NCBI GenBank assembly: GCA_903910645.1
Contig: CAIWAD010000256.1
Location: 1-64,000, forward strand
Reading direction: 5' to 3'
DNA length: 64,000 nucleotides
Origin: an uncultured bacterium
Lineage (GTDB): Bacteria; CAIWAD01
Below, one piece after another: positions 19,901 through 28,267 of this stretch (positions within the stretch are counted from its first letter, which is position 1; every line of letters begins with the position of its first letter). Both the position numbers and the translations under genes were made by a program. Under the pieces are notes generated by a model that saw only the letters and a program-made list of their open reading frames with translations, did no database searches and had not been told where the DNA came from.

Positions 19901-20197
19901 GCGCACCCGGCTTTCCCCCGTGTCGGGAAGAATCAGGCTGGTGGCCAGCAGGGGCAGCTCCGGACAACCCTCTTCCAGGGTGATGGCCCCATCGGGCAGG
20001 CGGATCTCCTCACAGGCCTGGCCGCCAATCTGCACGCTGCGGCTTTGGAAGCCGGAGATTTCACACAGCAGGCGGTCATAGCCGGGTCGGCTTTCCAGAA
20101 GCTGCAAGGCGGTGGTGCCACCTGTGTGCAGGTCCACCCAACGGGCCTGGGCTGCACACGTCAACAGCAGCAGCAAGAGCGAGGAGACAGCCTTCAT
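16934..20197 (-). CDS. gingipain-like cysteine protease (peptidase family C25), secreted
   Basis: Signal peptide MKAVSSLLLLLLTCAAQA; catalytic His NYVGHGS and Cys PFIVDVACVNGQF; GNPTGAVGIYASTINQSWAPPM...DTWTVFTDP-like region strongly reminiscent of Rgp/Kgp. Confidence 0.9.
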   Translation of the reverse strand: MKAVSSLLLLLLTCAAQARWVDLHTGGTTALQLLESRPGYDRLLCEISGFQSRSVQIGGQACEEIRLPDGAITLEEGCPELPLLATSLILPDTGESRVRVVAEEHVDLALRPLPSKGNLLRTVDPASLPYRFGQAYQRGVWPLEPATLRDPYILRDWRGQTLLLQPFQFRAEEGLLRVYTRLEVEVETMPSSTGINTFSRTQPPARLDQDFALIYSQHFLNYGATVERYSPLSGQGRLLIICHDDFLDEMAPFVEWKRQKGQVVDLVAKSSVGSTANAILAYVQAQYLSPGLASLLLVGDAEQMPSPSHSGGSSDPTYAMLAGSDHYPDILVGRFCAATGAQVQTMVRRCVDYERSPEAGADWYRRGTGIGSAEGAGIGDDGEADWVHMNGIRTDLLAHGYSQVDQIYDPGATATMVSTAVNAGRGFMNYVGHGSVSGWVTTGFSSSNVNALGNENRLPFIVDVACVNGQFAGGTCFAESWMRATRNGNPTGAVGIYASTINQSWAPPMCAQDECTDLLTTQAPMPFGALCFNGAMRMNDEYADYPMTRTWTVFTDPTLDLRTTTPQPFTVSHAGHLVAGQPSFPVLTGVPGARVTLWLDGQVLASAVADGGGLATLVLDPAAPAGRWPLLTLYAPNHQTWQDSVECVSAQGPWVSLGGQQLDGDGLATPQESTWLGLTFSNTGSEDAAGLTFSLSSTHEDVLGIEGTPSLALLPVGGTSTLEQAFLLQLGPGLSDGEVLPMTLFAQDNAGHSWTMPLSVVGQVWPHLMLGADSLFFHALPGGTDEGLLQISNAGHAPLDFSLRFLPDPARSQRDMSGSTLGALESAFLSGAPLTLHLSLVNASPDNEWAAAVSLQLPLGVSVVSSTDLVVDGGLSLVSDGQTGDGALLTWSDPDGGWGNIYPGQTATASVELQVAPGFATNMALDWTIQGDVYGADPHVVEGQILLTREGAQTPLWLMMDPVTGVLAPGQVLHVQLEASALQLADGHWTGLLELASGDPERPLIMLPVQLEVGGLAAVQNLRIVYAGNCQSRLEWDPVAGATAYVVWQSVGLNMPFQPMAESAETQWLIPCGIPGTFLYQVRALRD

Positions 20198-20375
20198 GGA
20201 GGACTCCCAATAGAGAAAAGGGACGCTTTTCAGACATGTGGAACAACTTTTCACAAAGCAGCGACAAAGCCCTTTGGCCAATCCTGGAACAAAGGTGATG
20301 AATTCATTGCGCATCATGGCTTTTCACCACAGTTTTCCGTTGTTCCGCTCACGAACACCAAAGCTGAAGCAAGGA

Positions 20376-20840
20376 TCAGGCCAGCTTTGGCGCCGCACCA
20401 AACACGGCGCGCAGAGCCGCTTCGCGATGGTGGAAAATTCCCCGTACCTGCACCTTCAACACAGGCCAGGCCAGGCGGCCCAACACGCCGAAGGGCGCTT
20501 TCAACCGTAGCTGGTCCCGCATGAGCGTGCCGCCACCGGGCAGGGCTTCGAATGTGTGAAGGTGCTCCCACAGCGCCCAGGGTCCCCGATCCTGCACATC
20601 CTGGAAAGCGTGGGGAGGCTCCCAGCGGGTGATGCGCGTACGCCAGAAAACCGGCAGGCCATGGAGGCGCAGGCGGTAGTCAATGACCGTCCCCTCCTCC
20701 ATGACGATGGGCATGGGGCTAAGAATGCGGAAGTGCAGATGACGCGGTGTAATGGCCTCCAGGTTCTCCGCCTGGGCGAAAAAGGGAAAGAGTTCCTCCG
20801 GTGATTGGCGGAACAGGGTGGTGAACTGAAGTTCGCGCAT
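20376..20840 (-). CDS. SRPBCC (START-like) family protein
   Basis: MRELQFTTLFRQSPEELFPFFAQAENLEAITPRHLHFRIL...WALWEHLHTFE pattern of SRPBCC proteins. Confidence 0.8.
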   Translation of the reverse strand: MRELQFTTLFRQSPEELFPFFAQAENLEAITPRHLHFRILSPMPIVMEEGTVIDYRLRLHGLPVFWRTRITRWEPPHAFQDVQDRGPWALWEHLHTFEALPGGGTLMRDQLRLKAPFGVLGRLAWPVLKVQVRGIFHHREAALRAVFGAAPKLA

Positions 20841-20876
20841 GGCTCTCCCTGGGTGATGCCGCCCGGTCCCGGTGGC

Positions 20877-21773
20877 TCAGACCTTCAATAAGTGGATAAG
20901 GGCCTGCTCCAACTCGCCATGGCGAAAGGTGAAGCCCGCCTCCAACAGGCGGCGCGGTCGGGCCGCCGGAGCCTGCAGCAGCACTTCCCGCGCCATTTCG
21001 CCACCCAACTTGAGCAGGAAGGCGGGGACATGGCAAACGCCCGGACGGCGCAAGACCCGCCCCAGGCAGCGCAGAGCCTCAGCCTGTGGCAGAGGCTGGG
21101 GGGCGCACAGATTGAACGGGCCGTCCAGACCCTCCTCCAGGATGAAGCGCACGGCGCCCAGCCAGTCTTCCCGATGGATCCAGCTCCAGGGCGTGTCCCG
21201 GGGCCCCAGGCAACCGCCCAGCCCCGCCTTCCACACGGGAAGCAGCTTGGCCAGCAGTCCACCGGCGGGATCCAGCACCAGGCCGGTGCGCAGGATCGCC
21301 ACCCTCAGCCCGGCATCCCGCGCCGCTTCGGTGGCGCCTTCCCAAGCCAGGCAGAGTTGGCCCATGAAGCTCTCGGCATTCACAGGGCCGTCCTCGTCCA
21401 CCGCGGGCCAGCCGCTGGGATAAATGCCCACCGCCGATCCGCTGATCAGGAGAGGGCGTCCACCGTCGTTCCGGGCCAATGAGGCCAGGGCCTGGGCCAA
21501 CCGCCCAGTGCTCCCCACGCGGGAATCCCACAGGACTTGTTTCGTGGCGGAGGTCCAGGGCCAGGTGGCGATGGGGGCGCCGGCCAGATGCACCACCGCG
21601 CCGAGTTCAGCGGGCAATAGCCGCGCCAGGCTTCCGGCGTCCTGGGTCCAGACCAGGGAACGGGGCCCGCTGGCCCGCCGGTCCAGTGTCCACACTTCGT
21701 GGCCGCGACCATCAAGGTCCTGGCAAAGAGCCCGGCCCAGAAGGCCGGTGGATCCGGTGACGAGCACGCGCAA
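20877..21773 (-). CDS. TIGR01777 family NAD(P)-dependent epimerase (YfcH/SDR39U1-like); TTG start inferred
   Basis: LRVLVTGSTGLLGRALCQDL Rossmann motif; VHLAGAPIATWPW; LISGSAVGIY; FNLCAP. Confidence 0.88.
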   Translation of the reverse strand: MRVLVTGSTGLLGRALCQDLDGRGHEVWTLDRRASGPRSLVWTQDAGSLARLLPAELGAVVHLAGAPIATWPWTSATKQVLWDSRVGSTGRLAQALASLARNDGGRPLLISGSAVGIYPSGWPAVDEDGPVNAESFMGQLCLAWEGATEAARDAGLRVAILRTGLVLDPAGGLLAKLLPVWKAGLGGCLGPRDTPWSWIHREDWLGAVRFILEEGLDGPFNLCAPQPLPQAEALRCLGRVLRRPGVCHVPAFLLKLGGEMAREVLLQAPAARPRRLLEAGFTFRHGELEQALIHLLKV

Positions 21774-21855
21774 GGCTACCCCCCGTGACTTGACGGCTGG
21801 AATGTAACTTGCGCGCCGGCCGCCGGGGCGGCCACCCTCCATTGGAAAGGATCCC

Positions 21856-23226
21856 ATGCGACTGGTTGTCCTCACGCGCGCCTGGCGCCTTCACGACCAT
21901 CCCGCCCTCCAGGCCGGTGGCCCTTCCGCTCTGGTGGCCCTGGATTCCTTCGACGGAGACTGGCCACGGCGCACGGCGTGCTGGCGGCGGCTCTCCCGCC
22001 GGGAGCTGGCGTTCAAGCTGCGCAGTCAGGGTCTTGCGCCCCTGGACGCCCGCCGCCTGGACAGCCGGGCCCTGGCGGAGCTGGCCCGCCTGGGTCTGTC
22101 GGAAATCCATCTGGATGCCGCCTGCGATCCCTTGGGTGATGCCTGGCTGCAGCGGCTGCAGGGCGCGGGGCTGCCGGTCTACCGCCATGCCCCGGCCTTG
22201 ACCTTGTTGGAACTTCTGTTGGAAGGGCGGCCCACCCTGCCGCGCAGTTTCTCCGCTTTCCATCGTCTCTTCCAGGCCCGCGCCCACATCCAACCGGCGC
22301 AGGACTTCCACGCCGCCTCGCCCATGGCCCTGCCTGCTTCCCTGAAAGCCCTGGAATGGCAGGAAGAGGCCACTGCAACGGATTCGTCTCTGCCATCCGG
22401 CTGGCAGCCGGGTGAAGAGGCTGGTTTGGCGGCCCTGGCAAGCTTCATGGAACGCAATTGGTCGGTGGATTCCCGGGAATGGGAGCGCAGCGCGCCCAGC
22501 GCCTTTGCCGAAGGAGGCAGCAGTGGCCTCTCGCCCTGGCTGGCCCAGGGGAATCTTGGACCGCGTCGACTATGGCAGGCTCTTGGCGAGGCATTGGACC
22601 AACCCGCCAGCGCGCCCCTGGCCGCCAGCCTGCGCCGCCAGTTGGTGTGGCGGGACTACGCCCTGGCCCTGCATGCCCACCATCCCTCCCTGGAATGGGA
22701 AGCCGTGGCCCCCGCCTGGAGGCTTTTTCCCACCCGCCCTCTTGCTGGCAGGCTTGAGGCGTGGAAGGAGGGCCGCACAGGCATTCCGGTGGTGGATGCG
22801 GCCATGCGCCAGTTGCGGGATGAAGGATGGATGCACAACCGTCTGCGCATGATGTGCGGCACCTGGCTGGTGAAGCAGATGGGCCAGCCCTGGGTGGACG
22901 GCCTGGCGCATTTCCGCGAGCAGCTGGTGGACTGGGATCCCGCCCTGAACGCCATGAACTGGCAGTGGTGCGCGGGTTGCGGCGTGGACGCCCAGCCCTG
23001 GTTCCGTCTCTTCAGCCCGGAAAAGCAGGCCGAGCGCGCGGATCCGGAAGGCGCCCTGCTGAGGCGGTGGGTGCCTGAGCTCTCCCCGCTCAGTTTGCCC
23101 GTGGCCCGCCGGGCCTGGGCCCTGACTCCATTGGAACGCGCCGCCGTGGACTATCCCGTGGCGGATCCCGATCCATCCCGGGGCCGGGCGGAAGCGCTGG
23201 AGGCCTGGGCTCGTTTCCGCGCCTGA
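21856..23226 (+). CDS. phrB: deoxyribodipyrimidine photolyase
   Basis: RLHDHPAL; FAD-binding region GIPVVDAAMRQLRDEGWMHNRLRMM..., DWDPALNAMNWQWCAGCGVDAQPWFRLFSP. Confidence 0.92.
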   Translation: MRLVVLTRAWRLHDHPALQAGGPSALVALDSFDGDWPRRTACWRRLSRRELAFKLRSQGLAPLDARRLDSRALAELARLGLSEIHLDAACDPLGDAWLQRLQGAGLPVYRHAPALTLLELLLEGRPTLPRSFSAFHRLFQARAHIQPAQDFHAASPMALPASLKALEWQEEATATDSSLPSGWQPGEEAGLAALASFMERNWSVDSREWERSAPSAFAEGGSSGLSPWLAQGNLGPRRLWQALGEALDQPASAPLAASLRRQLVWRDYALALHAHHPSLEWEAVAPAWRLFPTRPLAGRLEAWKEGRTGIPVVDAAMRQLRDEGWMHNRLRMMCGTWLVKQMGQPWVDGLAHFREQLVDWDPALNAMNWQWCAGCGVDAQPWFRLFSPEKQAERADPEGALLRRWVPELSPLSLPVARRAWALTPLERAAVDYPVADPDPSRGRAEALEAWARFRA

Positions 23227-23227
23227 G

Positions 23228-23947
23228 CTACAGGGCTGCCAGGATTTCCGCGGGCCGGTTGGTGCAAATCCAGCGCACGCCCTTTTCCTGCAGACTGCGG
23301 GCCACCTCCGCCTCGTCCACCGTCCACGCGCCCAGGTGAAGTCCCGCCAGCTCGCATTCCTGCGCCAAGGTACCCCGCGCCTGGGGCGCCTCCACATCCA
23401 GCCCTTGCAAGCCATTCATCTTGCACCAAGCCAGCCAGCCCTGCTGCGTGGAGCGGGTCCGCTCCCGCGCGCCTCCTCTCAGCCACAGCCGTGGCAGGCC
23501 GGGCAAAAGGGCGCCCGCCGCTTGCAGGGTCTGTCCGTTGAACGAGATGAGGATCAGGGCCTCGCGCCGCTTTCCCAGCGCCCGCTTGAGCGCAGGCAGC
23601 TGTTCCGGCCCTTCCTTCAACTCCAGGAAGAGCGTGAGAGTGGAAGGCAGAAGCTCCAGGACCTCCTCCAGCAAAAGGGGGGCTTCCGGCGGCAGGTCGG
23701 GTCTTCGATGGCAGGCGTTCAACCGCGCGCGTTCCCCGCTGGGAATGGCCGACACGGGGCGGGAATCCCCGCAACAGCGCTTCAGCGTGGCGTCGTGATG
23801 CAGCAGAAGGCGCCCATCGGCACACAGGCGCAGATCCACTTCCACGCCATGTGCCCCCTGATCCAGAGCGCCCAGCAGGGCGGCGCGGCTGTGCTCAGGG
23901 AAATGGGCGCTGGCTCCCCTGTGGGCAATGACCAGGGCCTGTGACAT
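23228..23947 (-). CDS. glycerophosphodiester phosphodiesterase
   Basis: VIAHRGASAHFPEHSRAALLGALDQGAHGVEVDLRLCADGRLLLHHDATL. Confidence 0.92.
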   Translation of the reverse strand: MSQALVIAHRGASAHFPEHSRAALLGALDQGAHGVEVDLRLCADGRLLLHHDATLKRCCGDSRPVSAIPSGERARLNACHRRPDLPPEAPLLLEEVLELLPSTLTLFLELKEGPEQLPALKRALGKRREALILISFNGQTLQAAGALLPGLPRLWLRGGARERTRSTQQGWLAWCKMNGLQGLDVEAPQARGTLAQECELAGLHLGAWTVDEAEVARSLQEKGVRWICTNRPAEILAAL

Positions 23948-23949
23948 GC

Positions 23950-24960
23950 TCAGGGCTCGTCCAGCTGATCCACGGTGCCGCCTTCCAGCTCTTCCTCATC
24001 GAAGATGGCCAGGCCCCAGCGGCCGGTGGAGGCATCCACCCAGCCCCGGTACATGCCCTGGGTGTTCCAGGCCAGCACTCCTTCCTTCTGCCCCAGCGCC
24101 ACGCAACCGCCCTCGCCTTGGCAATCCACCACCCGGGCCAGGGCCGCGCCCACCGCCTGGGCCAGATCCTCACCCGCCAGACGCACGCGGGCCTCCACTT
24201 CATGGGCGAAGACGCTGCGGATGAAGGCCTCCCCCTCCCCCGTGGCGCTAAGGGCCACACTGGTGTCGTCAGCCCAGGTGCCTGCCCCGATCACTGGACT
24301 GTCGCCAATTCGCCCCGGCGCCTTGTTGGTCATGCCGCCGGTGGAGGTGCCCGCCGCCAGATGTCCGTGGGAGTCCCGCGCCGCCGCGCCCACTGTGCCG
24401 CCATCGTCGCCCCCGCCATCCAGGGCCTCCCCTGCATGATCCAGCAGGCTGCGGCCGGTGCCCCGGGCGGCCTCCAGTTGCCGCACGCGTTCCTCCGTGA
24501 TGAACCAGCCGGGCTCTTTCAGCTCAAGACCTTGCTCCTCCAGCCAGCTTTCCACCGCCCGGGCCTGCACAAAAACACGGCCATCCTCCAGCAAGCGGCG
24601 CGCCCCCAGGATGGGATTCCGCAAACGCCGCGCTCCGCACAGGGCCCCCGCCCGGCGGTCCCGTCCGCACATCAGGGAGGCGTCCATTTCCACAACGCCC
24701 AGGGCATCCAGCACGCTGCCCCTTCCGGCATTGTAGCGCGGATGCTCCTCCAGGGCGCGCACGGCCTCCTGCACGGCATCCAGGGCGGCTCCACCACCCT
24801 TCAGCACACGCCAGCCCGCCGCCAGGGCCTGACGCAGGCCCGCCCTGCGCTCGGCCAAGGCAATGGAATCCACCAACTCGGCGCGGATGGGTCCCGCGCC
24901 GCCATGCACCACCAGCAGGGCGTGCCCCCCACTCTGCCTGCCCACCACGAGCTGCCTCAT
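23950..24960 (-). CDS. isoaspartyl peptidase / L-asparaginase (Ntn hydrolase)
   Basis: VVHGGAG; GGTVGAAARDSHGHLAAGTSTGGMTNKAPGRIGDSPVIGAGTWAD nucleophile region. Confidence 0.92.
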   Translation of the reverse strand: MRQLVVGRQSGGHALLVVHGGAGPIRAELVDSIALAERRAGLRQALAAGWRVLKGGGAALDAVQEAVRALEEHPRYNAGRGSVLDALGVVEMDASLMCGRDRRAGALCGARRLRNPILGARRLLEDGRVFVQARAVESWLEEQGLELKEPGWFITEERVRQLEAARGTGRSLLDHAGEALDGGGDDGGTVGAAARDSHGHLAAGTSTGGMTNKAPGRIGDSPVIGAGTWADDTSVALSATGEGEAFIRSVFAHEVEARVRLAGEDLAQAVGAALARVVDCQGEGGCVALGQKEGVLAWNTQGMYRGWVDASTGRWGLAIFDEEELEGGTVDQLDEP

Positions 24961-26045
24961 GCCCCCTCCTCCCCGCCACCACTGCGGGATGCGTCGGTCC
25001 AGTCCATCACCTCATCCAGGAGGCGCGTGGCGAAAGCGCCCGCTTCCAGGGTGAAGCCCAGCACCAGGGCATTGTCCTCCACCGCCAGCGTCAGGTCCGT
25101 GGGCTGGGTGCGCAGCGTGCGGCGAGTGCCCGGCGCCTTCTTCCCCAGCTTTTTCCACTGCTCCCTTGTAGTGCCGAAGGCCGCCAGTGCCTCCTCCTCC
25201 AACAAGGCGGCGGCACTGCCCTCCGGCGGCACCAGGCGGTCCGCGCCAAAAATGGGTCCAGTGAGGCGCAGCTCGCCGGCGTCAAATCGCTGCTGATCCA
25301 CGGTTGGATCCGCGCTGTAGAAAAGTCCACCTGTCTCCGCCTTGCGCAGGATGTCCCCCTCCAGCACCTGGTCCAGGATGCCGCGTTCCTGGCGCCACAA
25401 CCACAGCAGGTTGAACAGGGCGCTCTGCAGGGCGCTTAAGGCCAGGTCGCCGGGTCGGATGCGCGCAGGCCTTTCCAGCAGGCGCAGGCCCGTTTCCACA
25501 TTGTAGCCGCCATGGCCGAATCGCTGGGGTCCGAAGACATGGCCCATGCCTCCCGTCTTCACCAGCTCGTCCAGGGCCTGTCTTGCCATGTCCAGCGCTT
25601 CCGTGGCGGGGCGGTCCAGCTGCCGCAGCACCACGCGAAAGGCATTGCCCCGCAGATGACCACGGCGCAACTTGTGGCTGTGGGCATGGGCATGTCCCAG
25701 CTGGATTTCGGGGTGGGAAAAGGTGGCCAAGCGTTCCTGGCAGGCCATGGGCACGCTGATCCACTGACGGGTCAGGGCATGGCGGTCCTTCATGCCGGCC
25801 ACCCCCAGCTCGCCCCGGGGAATGCCCAGATGGCGGGCCACTTCCTGCAGGGCCGCATCCGTGTTCCAGCCGCGCTTGGTCAGTTCCAGAAAGAGATGGC
25901 CCTCGCCGCCGTCGGTGGGGTACGCGGGAATCTCCACCACCTGGAAGTCCTCCACGCCACCGCGGATGCTGCCCCGGAAACGCGGCAAATCCAGAAGCGG
26001 GGGCGGCCCCAGGATGTCCCGCCGACGATCCGTCCACTGTCCCAT
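24957..26045 (-). CDS. truD: tRNA pseudouridine(13) synthase
   Basis: FQVVEIPAYPTDGGEGHLFLELTKRGWNT, GVAGMKDRHALTRQWISV, GMGHVFGPQRFGHGGYN. Confidence 0.93.
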   Translation of the reverse strand: MGQWTDRRRDILGPPPLLDLPRFRGSIRGGVEDFQVVEIPAYPTDGGEGHLFLELTKRGWNTDAALQEVARHLGIPRGELGVAGMKDRHALTRQWISVPMACQERLATFSHPEIQLGHAHAHSHKLRRGHLRGNAFRVVLRQLDRPATEALDMARQALDELVKTGGMGHVFGPQRFGHGGYNVETGLRLLERPARIRPGDLALSALQSALFNLLWLWRQERGILDQVLEGDILRKAETGGLFYSADPTVDQQRFDAGELRLTGPIFGADRLVPPEGSAAALLEEEALAAFGTTREQWKKLGKKAPGTRRTLRTQPTDLTLAVEDNALVLGFTLEAGAFATRLLDEVMDWTDASRSGGGEEGA

Positions 26046-27340
26046 CAAGCATCCCTCCAACGAAAAGCCTTGAGGCCCACCAGGGCACACAGGGCGCCAA
26101 AGGACAATAGCACGACGCACACGGGCAGCAATTCAGTCCAACCAAAGCCCCGCCACAGCACGCCCTCAAAGCCCAGGATGGTCCATTTCACCGGGCTGGC
26201 GTGGCTAAGCGTGCGCATCCAGTCCGGCATGAACATGAGGGGCACCATGCCACCCCCGGCCATGGCCAGCACCATCATCAAACTCCAGCCCATGCCGGCG
26301 GCGGCGCGCTCCGTGCGTCCCAACACGCTCACCAGCAGCATGAGTCCCGTGAACGCCGCCGCAGCTGACGGGATGAGGGCCAGCAGCAACAGGGGCCGCT
26401 CCGCCTGCACGCCAAGTGGACGGCCACAGAGCAGCATGGCCAGGCAGATGGCCACCACGGCCAAGGCACAGGCCAGGGCCTTGCCGCCCAGGATGTGGCG
26501 CCTGCGCAACGGCGAGGCGCGCAGGCGGCGCAGGGTGCCTTCCTTGCGCTCCACCACCAGGGAGAGACCGAAGGAGGCGGCCACGCTGATCAATCCCCAC
26601 ACCAGACCCTGGGGAAAGCTCACTTCGAAAGCGCTCTGAGGTCCTTCGCGCACCTGGCGCAAGGCCCGCGTCACCACACGCAAAGGGGTGAAGTCCGGGC
26701 GGGCAAGGCGATTCCCAGTTTGCGCTTTCGCACTTAGCGAGTCCTGCCGGGCCAAATGGCCAAGGAAGAGGTCCAGCTCGCCGGTCCAGCGCCGCAATGG
26801 CTGAAGGGTGGGGTCCTTTCCAGGGGCAAGCGCCAGGCTGTCCCGCCAGACGCGCACCTGGGGCAGCATGAGGGCGGGCCGCTGAAAGGTTTCCTGCAGC
26901 CGGCGGAAGGCCAGCTCCATCAACATGCCCTGCAAGAGCGCGCCCTCCGCCTGCCGGGCCGGATCCGCCAGCAGCTCCACCTGGGGTGCTTCGCCACTCA
27001 GGAGCTTCCGGGTTGCTTCGCCAAAACCCTTGGGCAGGATGATGGCGGCGGACGCGCGTCCACGACGCACCGCGGCTTCCGCCCCTGCCAGACTGTCCAC
27101 CCGGCACTCCAGACCCTTCCGTGCCCCCAGACTGTCCAAAAAGGCGCGGGAGGCCGGGCTGCCGTCCAGATCCACCAGCCGCACGGGAATGCGGCGCGCC
27201 TCGTCCTCCCCACCCGGGGAGAACACCGCGCCAAAAAAGAGCGCATAAAGGAGAGGAAAGGCCACAGTGAAGAAGAGACCGGCCCGGTCGCGCAACAGCA
27301 GGCGCAGGTCCTTCATGGCCAGGGTCCACAGCTTGTCCAT
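26045..27340 (-). CDS. ABC-2 type transporter permease
   Basis: MKDLRLLLRDRAGLFFTVAFPLLYALFFGAVF; multiple TM helices; adjacent ABC ATPase. Confidence 0.85.
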   Translation of the reverse strand: MDKLWTLAMKDLRLLLRDRAGLFFTVAFPLLYALFFGAVFSPGGEDEARRIPVRLVDLDGSPASRAFLDSLGARKGLECRVDSLAGAEAAVRRGRASAAIILPKGFGEATRKLLSGEAPQVELLADPARQAEGALLQGMLMELAFRRLQETFQRPALMLPQVRVWRDSLALAPGKDPTLQPLRRWTGELDLFLGHLARQDSLSAKAQTGNRLARPDFTPLRVVTRALRQVREGPQSAFEVSFPQGLVWGLISVAASFGLSLVVERKEGTLRRLRASPLRRRHILGGKALACALAVVAICLAMLLCGRPLGVQAERPLLLLALIPSAAAAFTGLMLLVSVLGRTERAAAGMGWSLMMVLAMAGGGMVPLMFMPDWMRTLSHASPVKWTILGFEGVLWRGFGWTELLPVCVVLLSFGALCALVGLKAFRWRDA

Positions 27341-27341
27341 G

Positions 27342-28193
27342 TCAATCCCTCAGGCTGCGGCCGGTGAGATGCATGAAGACCTGTTCCAGATCTGGCGGGT
27401 GCAGGGAGAAGCTCTCGAAGGGTCCCAACCCCTGTTGGCGGGCAAGCTCCGCCACCGCATCGCGGGTTTCCACTTCCTCCACAAGACCCTTGCGCTCCAC
27501 GCGCAGCCGCAGGGCGCCGCCATGGCGCTGCAGCAACTCCGGCACCGTGCCCAGAGCCAGCAGGCATCCCTGGTCCACAATGGCCACTCGGTCACAGAGT
27601 CGCTGGGCCTCCTCCATGTGATGGGTGGCATAGAGCAGGCCCTGGCCGGAGGCGCGACAGTTCTCCACCAGATCGAACAGAGCCAGGCGGGATTGGGGAT
27701 CCACGCCCACGGTGGCCTCATCCAGCAGCAAGAGGGCTGGACGATGGAGCAGGGCCGCCGCCAGGTTCAGCCGCCTCTTCATCCCGCCGGAATAGGTGGA
27801 CACCCTGTCCCGGGCGCGGGCTGCCAGGCCGGTCTCCGCCAGCAGCACGGCGACGCGCTCCTTCAGGTCGGCGCCCTTCAAGCCCTGCAGTCGCCCAAAG
27901 ACCAACAGGTTCTCCTGGGCGCTCAATTCCTCGTACAGGGCCAGTTCCTGGGGCGCGAGTCCCAGGTGGGCGCGGGTGGACGGCAGGGCGGGATCCCCGC
28001 CCAGGACGCGCACCGTGCCACTAAGTGGCTGAAGCAGACCGCACAGCAGGGCCATGAGCGTGCTCTTGCCCGCGCCGTTGGGACCCAGAAGACCAAGGAT
28101 CTCGCCAGAAGCAAGAGAGAAGGAAAGCTCCTTCAACACGGGCCGATCGCCGTAGGCGAAGGAAAGCTACTCCACCCGCACCAGTTCGTCCAT
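27342..28193 (-). pseudogene. ABC transporter ATP-binding protein with in-frame TAG at codon 9 (or N-terminally truncated, GTG start at 28139)
   Basis: Minus strand from 28193 reads MDELVRVE*LSFAYGDRPVLKELSFSLASGEILGLLGPNGAGKST; stop codon occupies 28167-28169. Walker A, YSGGMKRRL signature and LLLDEATVGVD intact downstream. Confidence 0.7.
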
Positions 28194-28267
28194 GCCATCC
28201 CCACTTGCCGCCGCGAAAGCGCTGATCGAGACAGGAGGCGCGGGGGCCTCCTGTCCCAGGTGGGCCC

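Noticed and set aside
18470-20524. 684-aa plus-strand ORF opposite the gingipain-like gene
   Set aside because: Shadow ORF without domain motifs; the minus-strand C25 protease has catalytic motifs and a signal peptide.
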